A DNA stretch of 64,000 nucleotides from Tamarix chinensis. Taxonomy: Eukaryota > Streptophyta > Magnoliopsida > Caryophyllales > Tamaricaceae. The notes under the pieces are model-generated. The model was not told the DNA's origin and searched no databases. It was given only the letters and a program-made list of their open reading frames with translations. Shown piece after piece: positions 46,734 to 57,307 of this stretch. Each line of letters begins with the position of its first letter. Position 1 is the stretch's first letter. The stretch spans positions 59,088,638 through 59,152,637 of the forward strand of contig CM060177.1 of assembly GCA_030549775.1 (NCBI GenBank), in the 5' to 3' direction. Made by a program: the position numbers and the translations under genes.

Positions 46734-48838
46734 TAATATTTTACATAGGATAACATGCTTAAATTTTTTTTTATTTTGATGATAACAATAATAAACACAT
46801 AATTATATACAATGGGTCATGCTTAATATAATTTATATATCAAAACCCTAATTTTTTATCATGCGATGTCTGATCAATTTAGTAGAGTATAAAGGTTATA
46901 ATATAATAGACATGCTTATCATGGCTTATGAATGAAACCCTAATATGCTATAATACGACATCTAAACATTTTAGTAGTGTATAAAATTTACCTGATTAAT
47001 AGGAAAAGTATAATTTATTGGTAACATCCTAAAAATTATTAAGCTCTGCTAATAAAAGTTTTGTACCTAAAGGTTATAAGAAAAAAACCATATTAATATT
47101 TGATTAATAAAATATTAATTTTTATTAAAAATATCTATAAAATATAAAATTACTAAGTACCCTTACAAATTAATAAGTACCAAAATAATTTTTAAATGAA
47201 AATACATCTCAAGCTATATGTGTAGCGTTACATGTGGGCTTGAGGTTGGCTGGTGATGGCTGAAGATGGTAGTTAGGAGGTGCTGGTTCAGATGGCCAAT
47301 GAAAAGTGCTATAGTGGGAGATGATGGTGGCAATGGCTAGGTGGTCTAGTGTAGGAGGGATGATGGTTTGCAATAGGAGGTATTGTAGGGGTTGTAGGAA
47401 AGAGTGGTGATGCATGATTGGAGGTAGGTGTTGCTGGAGATGGTCATGTGATTGAAACAAGTGATAAAAACTAGAAGGAAAATGGGGGAAAGGGAAAAGA
47501 TGAAAAGGAGATTAAGAAGAGGGGAGGGTCAGTGATGGGGGTGGCTGATTGTGTGATGGCTAGGAGATGGTGGAGGCAATGGTGGCATCAAAGAGGAGGG
47601 GAAGGTAAAACAAAACTATCATTACCTAGGGGTGTTGTTGTGAGAGAATTAATTGGTGCTAGGGTGTAGGGTTTAGAAGAAATTACTGTAGGGAAATAGA
47701 GGAAGAAATATAGGGTTGCATGGGAGATGGAGGAAGGAGGGATGAATTTAAGAAGATGACTGAAGGTGGAGGCTAGGATGGTGGTGGCTGTGTTGTTTGG
47801 GTAAGAAAATGCAGAGGGAAAAGAAGGGGAATAGTTGTCAAACACAATTACATATATATATATATATATATATGCACAAGGTTATGGAGAAGGTATGGTA
47901 ACTAACTAGGGAGAGGAATCCGGTCAAATGTGAAAGTCAAAATCATAAGGGACAAGGATGGGTGAAGGTGAGGGCATTGGGGTGATGGTCGATATAGGCA
48001 AGGTCATAGGGAAGTAGGTAATAATAGGGGAAATAAAGCTAATAGGAGGTGTGCAGGGTGGTTGGTGCATGCTAGAGGAGTGGTTGTAGGAGCTAGAAAT
48101 GAAAGGGGAATTAGGGCACATGAGGGAGAAGGGCAGAGTTTTTTTGGCTTGAAGAGTAAAGGGAGACAGACATGATGTGGGATAAAGACAAAAGGCATAT
48201 TGCATGTAAAGGAGATGGAGTGGATTATGGGGTGTTTGGGTGCTGAGATAGGATAGTTGAGGGAGAAGAAGAAAGAAGAGAATGTGTTTTGGGTAGAGCA
48301 GGCCGGGGAGGAGAAGAGGAAGTAAGAAAATAGAAAAAGGTGGGCTAGCATAGGGAAGGAAGGAAACAAGAAAAGGTTGCGGGGTGGACTGGGTTGGCTG
48401 AGAAAGAAGAAAGAAAGAAAAGGGATATTGGGTCAAGCATGAGGAAGGAAGAAAAGAGGGAGGAGAAAATGTGGGATGGTTGGGGGAAGGAAAAAAAAGA
48501 AAGGAGAAGAAAAAGAAAAGTGAAAAAAAAAATGGAAAAAGGTAAAAGGAAAAGAAAATAGATTTAGGGTTAGAATTAAAATTAGGTAAAATTTAGGTTT
48601 ATAGAATAATATTAATTTATCGAAATTTAGGGTACTTGATTAAGAAAAATAAATCAGGTAAAATTGTTGGTTTAGGATTTGTATAAGTAAAGGGGTGAGA
48701 TAAAACAATTATAATAATTTATCTAGATTTGGGGGCCACAAGTTAACAAAGCTAATTAAATTAATATATAAGGGTTAACTTTTTTAGATAAAAGGCTAGC
48801 AATTATAAATTAAGGTTACAAAAATTTGGGGTATTATA

Positions 48839-49010
48839 ACTTTAGCCTCTAGAGCAAAACATACTAGGTCCAAGTAGCGGCTATAGTACTCCTCCATTGT
48901 AGACATACCCTAGCACAAAACAATAAATTCATGTACTTCAACATTTTTCAGGTAAGTAGGTCAGAATGTACCCTTAATATCTCCATAAAATACTCCCACT
49001 AATCCATAGA
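48839..49010 (-). pseudogene. gag remnant of an older Tekay-like element (left half)
   Basis: On the minus strand the frame HEFIVLC, stop, GMSTMEEYYSRYLDLVCFAL has the spacing of plant gypsy gag (EF..L..G.M...Y...[FY].[ED]...FA), comparable to EFMQLT, stop, GPMIVHQYHVEFIEVLLFAP of the element at 9878. It is interrupted at 49011-49015 (GATAC) by the next element and goes on for some 80 bp after 54803. Confidence 0.45.
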
Positions 49011-49015
49011 GATAC

Positions 49016-49746
49016 TGATGCAGGAGCAGAGTCACAGAACATAACACCGAGGAAGACAGTTACGCTGCTTAGAATGGGTGCATGAATAGGGGGTATGCAT
49101 GGCTTCATGTAACGTTTGTTAGCTACCGTAACGTTTATTTTTTAAAAACTAGTTATTGTTATTTACTTTTAGTCAACGTTTGTTAGCTAGCGTAACTTTT
49201 ATTTTTAAATACTAGTTATTGTTATTTACTTTTAGTCAACATTTGTTAGCTAGCGTAACGTTTATGTTTAAGTACTAGTTATTGTTATTTACTTTTAGTT
49301 AGTTAATAACTGACTATTAACTAGCTAGTCTTAAGGGAATTAATGCTTTTGGGAGGGAATATGCTTGTAATCTTTGGAGAAGATGCTTGGTTCCTTGGCT
49401 ATATAAACCATAGGAAACCGAGTAGAAAGACAACTTGAATAAGAAGAACAACCTAAAGCATTGCTTAAACCTTAATTCTGTGTGGATTCATCTCGTAACA
49501 AGTCGAATCTGTGTGAACGATTTGTTTCGAATCATCTCGAAATAAAACCAAATATGTGTGAACGGTTTACTTCTCGAAACCTTAATCTTTATTTCTGTGT
49601 GGTTTAAAGATTAATTTACCCTTCTACATCATGTTCCATCATCATCCACCCCTTCGAATCCCCATCATCAACCTCCATAATCCATACTCATCAAATACTC
49701 CATATAAACTCCATCTAAATCTAAAACTCTAACCGTGCACGCATCA
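49016..49746 (+). repeat. 5' LTR of the 49016-54798 element
   Basis: Contains three tandem units of about 63 bp at 49111-49174, 49175-49237 and 49238-49300 (AACGTTTGTTAGCTANCGTA, then ACTAGTTATTGTTATTTACT). A TATA box (TATATAAA) is at 49400-49407; transcript start would lie some 30 bp downstream. Further on, CTGTGTG motifs repeat around AACGATTT and AACGGTTT. Confidence 0.9.
49400..49407 (+). promoter_or_regulatory. LTR TATA box
   Basis: TATATAAA in CCTTGGCTATATAAACCAT, identical in the 3' LTR (54450-54457). The most promoter-like element of the window, in an LTR with little divergence from its partner. Confidence 0.6.
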
Positions 49747-49749
49747 ATT

Positions 49750-49761
49750 TGGTATCAAAGC
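49750..49761 (+). other. primer binding site
   Basis: TGGTATCAAAGC three bases after the 5' LTR; one mismatch to the tRNA-iMet complement TGGTATCAGAGC. Confidence 0.75.
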
Positions 49762-49802
49762 TAAGGTTGTGGTTAGAGTGAACAAATTCTTCAAGACCAA
49801 CC

Positions 49803-50912
49803 ATGACAAGTCAAGAAGAAGAGTTTAGAGATATTCTCAAAGCCTTGGCGGAAGATTTTAAGGATGTTAAGATCCGTATGGGAAGAATCGAAGCTTCCCA
49901 AGCACAAGGGTCACATGTGCAACAACCCTACCGAAGAGAGCCAATCGAAGTAGAGCATATGAGGAGAACATCGCATCGATTAGAAGGGGAGGAAGAAAGT
50001 GTAGGAGACTACAAAAGGGCACATGAGTCCTCTAGGAGGACATATGATGACGTAGAGAAGGGGATTCGTTTCAACTTACCTGACTTTGAGGGTAATCTCG
50101 ACCCGAAGTTGTTCTTTGAATGGTTGCAAAACGTGGAGTCAATCTTTGAGTATAAGGACATCGATGATGAGAAGAGATGTCGTATAGCAATCTTGAAGTT
50201 GAATAAATTTGCTAGAGTATGGTACGACAATCTGAAACGGAGAAGAGAAAGAGAAGGGAAAACGAAAATCCGATCATGGGAAAAGTTGAAAAAGCATCTA
50301 AGGAAGAATTTCGTTCTGAGAGAATACGAGCAAGAGAACTTCATCAAGATGACCACTCTGAGGCAGGGCCTACTCGGAGTTGAAGAGTACATCCGAGAAT
50401 TCGAAAGGCTAACACTTGTATATGACGTGCAAGAACGAGAAGAGCAGTGATGTGCACGGTTCATAGGAGGTTTGAATATGAATCTTCGAGAGAAGGTAGA
50501 AGTGTACCCATATAAAGTTTTCGAAGATTTGGCTAAACTAGCCATCAAGTTCGAAAAACAGTTGAAGCGGGGTAAGGTTCCAAGTAAGTCCATCAGTGTT
50601 TCGTATGGGTCAAACTTTAAAGGAGGATCTAAGCCACCAATGGTGCAATCCACTAACACCGATGCGGATAGAAGATTCACTCGGGAGGAAAAAGGCAAGG
50701 AGCAAGTGGAGGAGAAGGTCCGCAGGCAATGCTTCAAGTGCCGGGGATATGGTCACTTCGCTCGGGATTGCTCAAACCAACGAGTGTTATCCCTGAAGGA
50801 AATCGCCAATATGGAGACATGTGAGGAAAGTGAAGACCATGAGGAGGATGAAACCGAAGAGCCAGAGGATGCCTTGGAAGAAGGAACCGTAGATTGTTAT
50901 GTGCTGAGATGA
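49803..50912 (+). pseudogene. gag with intact zinc knuckle, one in-frame stop
   Basis: Structural polyprotein. Start MTSQEEEFRDILKALAEDF, coiled-coil-like N-terminus with RMGRIEASQ. Capsid region: IRFNLPDFEGNLDPKLFFEW, VWYDNLKRRR, SWEKLKKHLRKNF, LRQGLLGVEEYIREFERL. A single TGA at 50448-50450 splits it; the same frame goes on with CARFIGGLNMNLREKVEVYP, a basic linker, and a perfect CCHC knuckle CFKCRGYGHFARDC (about 50731-50772). Then an acidic tail (EESEDHEEDETEEPED). The next TGA is at 50910-50912. Gag and protease share one frame, so the element had a single gag-pol ORF. Confidence 0.85.
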
Positions 50913-51515
50913 GTTCTCCAAGTGCAAACCCGACCTCTACCTACTCAGCGGGAAAGACTTTTTAAGGCTAAGTGCTGAGTTGGAGATCGAGTATGTGAGA
51001 TCATCGTTGATAGTGGTTCATGCACCAACATAGCTAGTGAGAAGATGGTCAACAAGCTCAGATTGGAAACAACGAGTCACCCCAGGCCATACTCATTGCA
51101 ATGGCTCAATCGCGACAAGGGCATACGGGTAACAAAACAATCTCTTATCTCATTCAAAGTTGGGAATTATGTAGATACTATTCTATGCGATGTCCTGCCT
51201 ATGGATGCTTGTCATATTCACTTGGGGAGTTCATGGCAGTATGATAGAAAGGTTACACATGATGGGGTCCTCAACGAATACATCGTGTGTAAGGATCAGA
51301 AGAAGTACAAATTAAAACCAAACGAGGATGAGGAGAGTTTGGTTAGAGAGAAAGAAGAGAATTTGAGCCAGAAGATTAAAGAATCGCTGATTTTGAAAGA
51401 GCATGAAATGTTGGAAGCTCTAAAGGGGGAAGAAAGGTGCTACGCCTTAGTAGCAAGGGAGATCTCAAAAAAAAAGAGGCCGTCAACCAAGATCCAAAGC
51501 TCAAAAAAATATTGA
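50913..51515 (+). pseudogene. aspartic protease region, frameshifted at the end
   Basis: Same frame as gag, with a TGA at 50976-50978. The active site CEIIVDSGSCTNIASEKM is intact (D-S-G, about 50997-51050). Then VRPYSLQWL-type flap region, VTKQSLISFKVGNYVD, DVLPMDACHIHLGSSWQYD and HDGVLNEYIVC. The usual LGRPWQ reads LGSSWQ. At the A tract 51467-51475 the frame slips: the continuation DPKLKKILKEYVDVFPDELP is in another frame. Confidence 0.85.
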
Positions 51516-52550
51516 AAGAATATGTAGATGTGTTCCCAGATGAGCTACCAATTGGGTTGCCTCCTTTGAGAGGAATTGAGCATGCTATAGATCTCATGCC
51601 AGGAGCCCCACTGTAGATGCAACCCAGAAGAAGCTAAGGAGTTGCAAAGACAGGTACAAAAGTTGCTGGATCAGGGTTTTATACGAGAGAGCATGAGTCC
51701 ATGCGGGGTTCCAGCCTTATTGGTGCCAAAGAGAGATGGCACATGGAGGATGTGCATCGACTCCCCGAGGTTGGATGACATGCTAGATGAGTTGCACGGA
51801 GCTAAAGTCTTCTCGAAGCTCGATCTCAGAAGTGGCTATCATCAGATGAGGATTCGAGAGGGAGATGAATGGAAGACCGCTTTTAAGACCAAGTATGGGC
51901 TATACGAGTGGTTGGTAATACCCTTCGGATTATGCAATGCATCGAGCTCTTTTATGCGGTTGATGACTGGGGTTCTACGACCCTTTCTTGGAGTCTTTGT
52001 TGTTGTATATCTGGATGATATCCTAGTGTATAGCAAGACGGAGGTCGAACACCGACAGCATCTGAGACAATTGTTCGATAAGCTTAGAGAGGTGAAGCTC
52101 TACGGCAAAAGGGAAAAATGTGACTTTATGATAGCAAGTGTAATCTTTCTTGGTTATATAGTAAGCGGAGATGGTATCCGAGTAGATCCATTTAAGGTGG
52201 AATCAATCCAGACATGGCCAACCCCTACTAATGTGCATGAAGTTCTAAGTTTTCATGGACTAGCGTCCTTCTACCGGAGGTTCATCAAGGATTTCTCCAC
52301 TATTGCGGCACCTATGACACAATTGATGAAAAAGGGGGAATTCCACTGGGATGACCGGGCAACCAAGGCATTTGAAGAATTGAAGGAGAGGCTCTCCAAT
52401 GCACCGGTGCTAACCCTACCGTGTTTCGACAAGTTGTTTGAAGTAACTTGTGACGCAAGCGGTGTGGGTATCGGGGGAGTGCTTTCTCAGGAGAAGAGGC
52501 CAGTAGCATTCTTTAGTGAGAAGTTAAATGGGGCTAAACTCAACTACTAG
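51516..52550 (+). pseudogene. reverse transcriptase with a 14-residue deletion
   Basis: FPDELPIGLPPLRGIEHAI leads in; a second small deletion near 51615 restores the original frame. Then [76 protein letters not shown], and an intact catalytic box [12 protein letters not shown]. Between CIDS and PRLDD 14 residues of the palm/fingers are missing, in frame; the related copy at 35653-35847 has them. The thumb and the start of RNase H follow ([15 protein letters not shown]). A TAG ends it at 52548. Confidence 0.9.
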
Positions 52551-52835
52551 ACGTACGACAAGGAGTTCTATGCTATTGTGCGAAGCTTGGAGACATGGAG
52601 CCACTATCTGAGACCAAAACCTTTTGTACTTCACTCTGATCATGAGAGTTTGAAATATTTGCATGGCTAGAAGAAGATAAGCACAAGGCATGCCAAATGG
52701 ACTAGCCTACTTCAACTTTTGTCTTCTCTACCCGTCATGTGGATGGAAAAGAAAATGTGGTAGTAGATGCCCTATCCCAGCGGAGTATGGTGCTCACCGT
52801 GATGGAAACTAAGCTACTAGGGTTCGAGATGCTCA
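52551..52835 (+). pseudogene. RNase H, broken
   Basis: [35 protein letters not shown], then a TAG (52668), KISTRHAKWTSLLQ, a 1-nt frame change near 52710, then FSTRHVDGKENVVVDALSQR. The catalytic D of HSDHESL is kept. It passes into the linker MVLTVMETKLLGFEMLKG with a TAG at 52841. Confidence 0.85.
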
Positions 52836-54140
52836 AAGGGTAGTACTCCACAGATGAGGATTTCTCCATTATAGTCGAGGAGTGTGAGAAACAGGGGGTT
52901 CATGGGGCCTATGCTCTTCAAGATGGGTTCTTATTCAAGAACAACAAATTGTGTATCCCCAGAACATCAGTTTGGGAATTACTCATCAAGGACGTACATG
53001 AAGGAGGGATAGCCGGACATTTTGGGATCAACAGGACTCTGGAACTACTGCAGGAACACTTCTACTAGCCAAGGATGAAAAAAGGAGTCCTAGACACGGT
53101 CACCAAATGTTCCATGTGTCAAAAGAGCAAAAGTTTCTTTCACAAGGGAGTCTATGTGCCACTGCCCGTACCTACCCAACCATGGGAAGGAGTTAGTAAG
53201 GATTTTATACTAGGGCTTCCCCGAACCCAATGCGGTAAAGATTCTATCATGGTAGTCGTTGATCGGTTCTCCAAGATGGCACATTTTATACCGTGTCATA
53301 AAACCAACGACGCAACCTATGTTGCGGATCTGTATTTTCAGGAGGTTGTGAAACTGCATGGGGTTCCGAGGACGATAGTTTTGGATAGGGATGTTAAGTT
53401 CCTTATTTATTTTTGGAAGACTTTGTGGCACAAGATGGGCACAAAACTTCTATTCAGTACTTCACACCACCCCTAGACCGATGGGCAGACAGAAGTCACG
53501 AACCGAACATTGGGAACTCTACTGAGGGGACTGGTTAGTAAAAGTACCAGGGATTGGGATGTCAAGCTTGCCCATGCTGAATTTGCTTACAATCAATGTC
53601 CTTCTACAACCACAAAGTGTAGCCCTTTTGAGATGGTATATGGCGTCAATCCATATATTCCCATCGACATGGTAGCACTAAAGAAAGGGGAAATGCGGAA
53701 CCATGATGTAGAAGAAAGGGTAGAATTCTTCCAGAAGCTACACCAATAGGTTAAGGGAAATATCGAAAAGTCTAACGAGAGATATAAGGCCAAGGCAGAC
53801 AAACACCGCACTCAACCATATTTCCAGCCAGGAGACCTCGTATGGTTACACCTTCAGAAGGAAAGGTTTCCCAACTTAAGGAAAAATAATCTCTTGCCTC
53901 GAGCAGACGGTCCCTTCAAGGTCCTTCGTAGATTTGGAGAGAGTGCCTACGAGCTAGAGCTACCTGACTCCTACGGAGGAGTATCGAGAACGTTCAACAC
54001 TAGAGACATCAGCCCCTATCATGACGACTCGAATTTGAGGACAAATTCAAACCAACCCGGGGAGAATGATGTGGGAGCAGAGTCACAGAACATAACACCG
54101 AGGAAGACAGTTACGCTACTCAGAATGGGTGCATGAATAG
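52836..54140 (+). pseudogene. integrase, catalytic residues kept, stops in frame
   Basis: Zinc finger: HEGGIAGHFGINRTLELLQE and KCSMCQ give the H-H-C-C set (about 53000-53115). Catalytic core: [20 protein letters not shown] with the first [11 protein letters not shown] with the second, TDGQTEVTNRTLG with the E. C-terminal domain: QPGDLVWLHLQKERFP, LPRADGPFKVLRRFGESAYE, SRTFNTRDISPYHDDS. It ends NSNQPGENDVGA, overlapping the polypurine tract and LTR start. TAG stops at 53066, 53474 and 53747 interrupt one otherwise continuous frame. No chromodomain is recognisable. Confidence 0.9.
54057..54066 (+). other. polypurine tract
   Basis: CCGGGGAGAA directly before the 3' LTR; it is also coding (QPGEN) for the end of pol. 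Confidence 0.65.
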
Positions 54141-54798
54141 GGGGTATGCATGGCTTCATGTAACGTTTGTTAGCTACCGTAACATTTATTTTTAAGTACT
54201 AGTTATTGTTATTTACTTTTAGTCAACGTTTTTTAGCTATCGTAACATTTATTTTTAAATACTAGTTATTGTTATTTACTTTTAGTCAACGTTTGTTAGC
54301 CAGCGTAACGTTTATGTTTAAGTACTAGTTATTGTTATTTACTTTTAGTTAGTTAGTAACTGACTATTAACTAGCTAGTCTTAAGGGAATTAATGCTTTT
54401 GGGAGGGAATATGCTTGTAATCTTTAGAGAAGATGCTTGGTTCCTTGGCTATATAAACCATAGGAAACCGAGTAGAAAGACACAACTTGAATAAGAAGAA
54501 CAACCTTAAGAATTGCTTAAACCTGAATTCTGTGTGGATTCATCTCGTAACAAGTCGAATCTGTGTGAACGATTTGTTTCGAATCATCTCGAAATAAAAC
54601 CAAATATGTGTGAACGGTTTTGTTCTCGAAACCTTAATCTTTTTTTCTGTGTGGTTTAAAGATTAATTTACCCTTCTACATCGTGTTCCATCATCATCCA
54701 CCCCTTCGAATCCCCATCATCAACCTCCATAATCCATACTCATCAAATACTCCATATAAACTCCGTCTAAATCTAAAACTCTAACCGTGCACGCATCA
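54067..54798 (+). repeat. 3' LTR of the 49016-54798 element
   Basis: Tandem 63-bp units at 54162-54350 and a TATA box at 54450-54457, as in the 5' LTR. Differences from the 5' LTR are scattered single substitutions and a few short indels. Confidence 0.9.
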
Positions 54799-56179
54799 GA
54801 TACCCCTCAATAGCTGATCTCTCTACCACTTATCAACACCACCTTGTAAGTCCTATGCATGAGTACTCACCAATATCTTAATCCTTCATTATAATCTTAA
54901 TCCTTTCTTGCTTAAGGGAAATAAGGCAGAGCTAAGGTTAATATTAGGAGAAGAAAGAAGAGATAAAAATTAACTAAAGGATGAGAATAAAACTTTCATT
55001 TTTTTTAGCTTATTGGTTAATCAGCTTGGGAGTCGACTAGTACACCTCAAATTATCAATTTTTAGAACTTCAAGCCCCTTCCAAATCCAAAACTAATTTA
55101 TCTTATATCATCATAAATTTAAACATATTTTGAAAGATTTTATGATGGGTTATTGCACAACTATTGATCACAAGTAATACACGAAGGCAAATACTAACCA
55201 TAGGTAAGACACAAAGGCAACTATTGACCACGAGTGGAGCACATAGGAAATTGTCAACCACTAATATAAAATCATCCCAAAGTAACAATAATTACTTCTA
55301 TTTTTATTTGCTTGAGGGAAGACCATATCAATCTAGAAACACTAAGGTACTCCATTAATACCAACTATGAAGGCAACATAATATCCTACTAACTATCAAC
55401 CCATGGACACCAAGATACTACAGTCACATAAGCACACAAAGGAAGTATAGTACCCAATTGATAAGAATACATAATCTATAAGTATGCATATGATCTAAGA
55501 AGTCCAAAGAGATAAGTAAAGTAATATGTAGTGATTGGTTGTGGCACTAATGAACACCTCCAAAAATCTAAACCAAACCATAGGATAAATCATGTATTTA
55601 GGGTATCTACCCCTAAGATTCACCATTCTTGATCTCGAAATCTTTCACTTTAATTATGAATCTAACATATCATAAATTACATATTTTAGATAAGTGGATC
55701 ACAAAATCACATATTATACAATAACTCCATTTTCTATACTTAGTTTTACTTATCCATTAATTATTCAAGTCAACTCTAAGGAGAACCATCAACCAATGTC
55801 AAAGTTAACATTATGGTAAACCTAAAAACCTACGAAGGTCATTCTACATTATATTATTTACAGTTACGTGCATTAAGCTATAAACAACCAAAATTTCCTT
55901 GAGACTATTTATTATCAATTTGAAATACTAATGTTATTTTATTTAATAATTTATCATAAAAAGGATATAAAAAAATAATTTAGAACACTTTATCATGGAG
56001 GTAAATTACAAGATATAAAAAATGATTATTTTTCCCCTACACATGATTAAGCATATAAAACCCTCAACATATGAATATAACATATCATAAATTACATGCC
56101 TTCATACTTAACATTATATAATAAATTTTAGGCATAAAAATAGTAATAAGCATGTAAAAATAATCCTGAACATGTTCAT

Positions 56180-56197
56180 ATATATATATATATATAC
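56180..56197. repeat. (TA)n tract
   Basis: A short pure TA run followed by ACAAACACACACA; a similar TA run is at 47848-47871. Confidence 0.85.
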
Positions 56198-57103
56198 AAA
56201 CACACACATATCATGTATAGTTAATCCACTACATTAAACATATTCTAGGATGCTTTCATACACATAATATTATGATAATTTACTTGGCTCCATTATACAT
56301 AATGTTATGCTAGCTTAGAAAATAAAATATATAACATAACAAGATATTCTTAGGATAATAATTACAACTTAGCACATTGGAACCCTAATATGTATCATGT
56401 AATTTTTAACATTTGAGTAAGACATATAGATTACCTTAATTTCAAGAAAAAAAAAGTTAGAACATGTAAAAATAACCAAACTCAAGCCTCCTTTAATACC
56501 TTCCCTTTTCACTTAAAATAACCTAACAAAAATATATTACAACTAGCACATATAATACACAAAATGTCATCGAATGAAGTAAAAAAAAATAACAACACAC
56601 TATGTAACTACTGGGTAAAACAAAAACAAGCAAGAGCTGAATTGCATAGGTAACTAGTGTAAGGGTTGCACACAACATAGGAGAATTTATGCTAGGAGGT
56701 CACGTAACTAAGGACAACACCTACTACTCACACTATAAGGTGGTGACTATGGGGGTCGCTACACTGATATTTGGGATGAGAATGGCGGTTGGCACTAGAG
56801 AGGGATAGTAAGATGGAAGCTGCAATCAAAAGTGGTTTTTGTTGCAAAGGTGTGTGCATGTTGGAATAGGCTATGCAAACTAGGGAGGAGGGAATTGGAT
56901 GAGCTGGATAGAATATGGGGTAATGGGCAATGAAAAAAGTAGTGTTGTTTGTATACAAAAATGGGTATGGCTTGGTGGAGGTGATGTGTAGATTTGAGGG
57001 AAGATGCATAAATAGGAAATACAGAGGAGGGTCAGGGAAGGAAGAGTTAGTGAGATTGGTGTAGTTTTGCAAGACACACATGCATGGAGGTAGGGGTGAT
57101 TAT

Positions 57104-57307
57104 GAATAGTGGCTATTAGAGGGGATGAGTTGCATGAGCTCTACATGCTGGGAAGGTGTTACAACACAAAAATATATACAAGGTGGCGGTTCTATACAAA
57201 AGAGGGAATAGTGGCTATTAGAGGGGATGAGTTGCATGAGCTCTACATGCTGGGAAGGTGTTACAACACAAAAATATATTCAAGGTGGCAGACTATGGAT
57301 ACAAAGG
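57104..57307. repeat. tandem duplication, two 102-bp units
   Basis: 57104-57205 and 57206-57307 both start GAATAGTGGCTATTAGAGGG and are almost identical through TGTTACAACACAAAAATATA. The divergence is far lower than that of the surrounding repeat, so the duplication is recent. The plus-strand frame 57109-57330 repeats AIRGDELHELYMLGRCYNTK for this reason only. Confidence 0.85.

Larger units (their letters stand above)
40930..48838 (-). repeat. 5' LTR of the 39000-48838 element, about 4.2 kb, split by a solo LTR
   Basis: Bounded by TGTAAGACCCC (40930) and GGGGTATTATA (48838). Subtracting the insertion at 43078-46733 and its duplicated 5 bp leaves about 4.25 kb. Inside are CCACCACACTCGGTACA and ACCAAGTGTTATGG near the end, shared with the other Tekay-type LTRs. 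41990-43077 and 46734-48160 match repeat R1 at 2340-3796 and 8054-9083. There is no gene; minus-strand frames in 47200-48440 are translations of a G-rich strand. Confidence 0.65.
49016..54798 (+). mobile_element. CRM/Reina-like Ty3/gypsy retrotransposon, full length, TSD GATAC
   Basis: LTRs 49016-49746 (731 bp) and 54067-54798 (732 bp) both run TGATG...GCATCA and differ at about 25 positions by eye. The 5-bp duplication GATAC lies at 49011-49015 and 54799-54803. Primer site at 49750, then gag, zinc knuckle, protease, RT, RNase H, integrase, polypurine tract. All domains are in the canonical order but broken by stops, two or three frameshifts and one in-frame deletion. It is the youngest element of the window. 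Lineage: RT and the integrase end (LPRADGPFKVL) look like CRM/Reina chromoviruses, but no chromodomain is visible. Confidence 0.9.

Noticed and set aside
47924..48436. 170-aa ORF on the minus strand
   Set aside because: Ser/Pro/Leu-rich translation of a G/A-rich strand in an LTR; the homologous R1 copy (8054-9083) does not keep it.
50009..50737. 242-aa ORF on the minus strand
   Set aside because: Antisense shadow of the gag gene, which has a zinc knuckle and known motifs on the plus strand.
53894..54136. Chromodomain at the end of pol
   Set aside because: The C-terminus is short and ends at the polypurine tract; no chromodomain aromatic cage pattern is visible.
54840..54856. LTR end TGTAAGTCCT as the 3' border of the third R1-like LTR
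   Set aside because: The motif resembles TGTAAGACCCC at 40930, but no primer site is recognisable next to it, so the border was not called.
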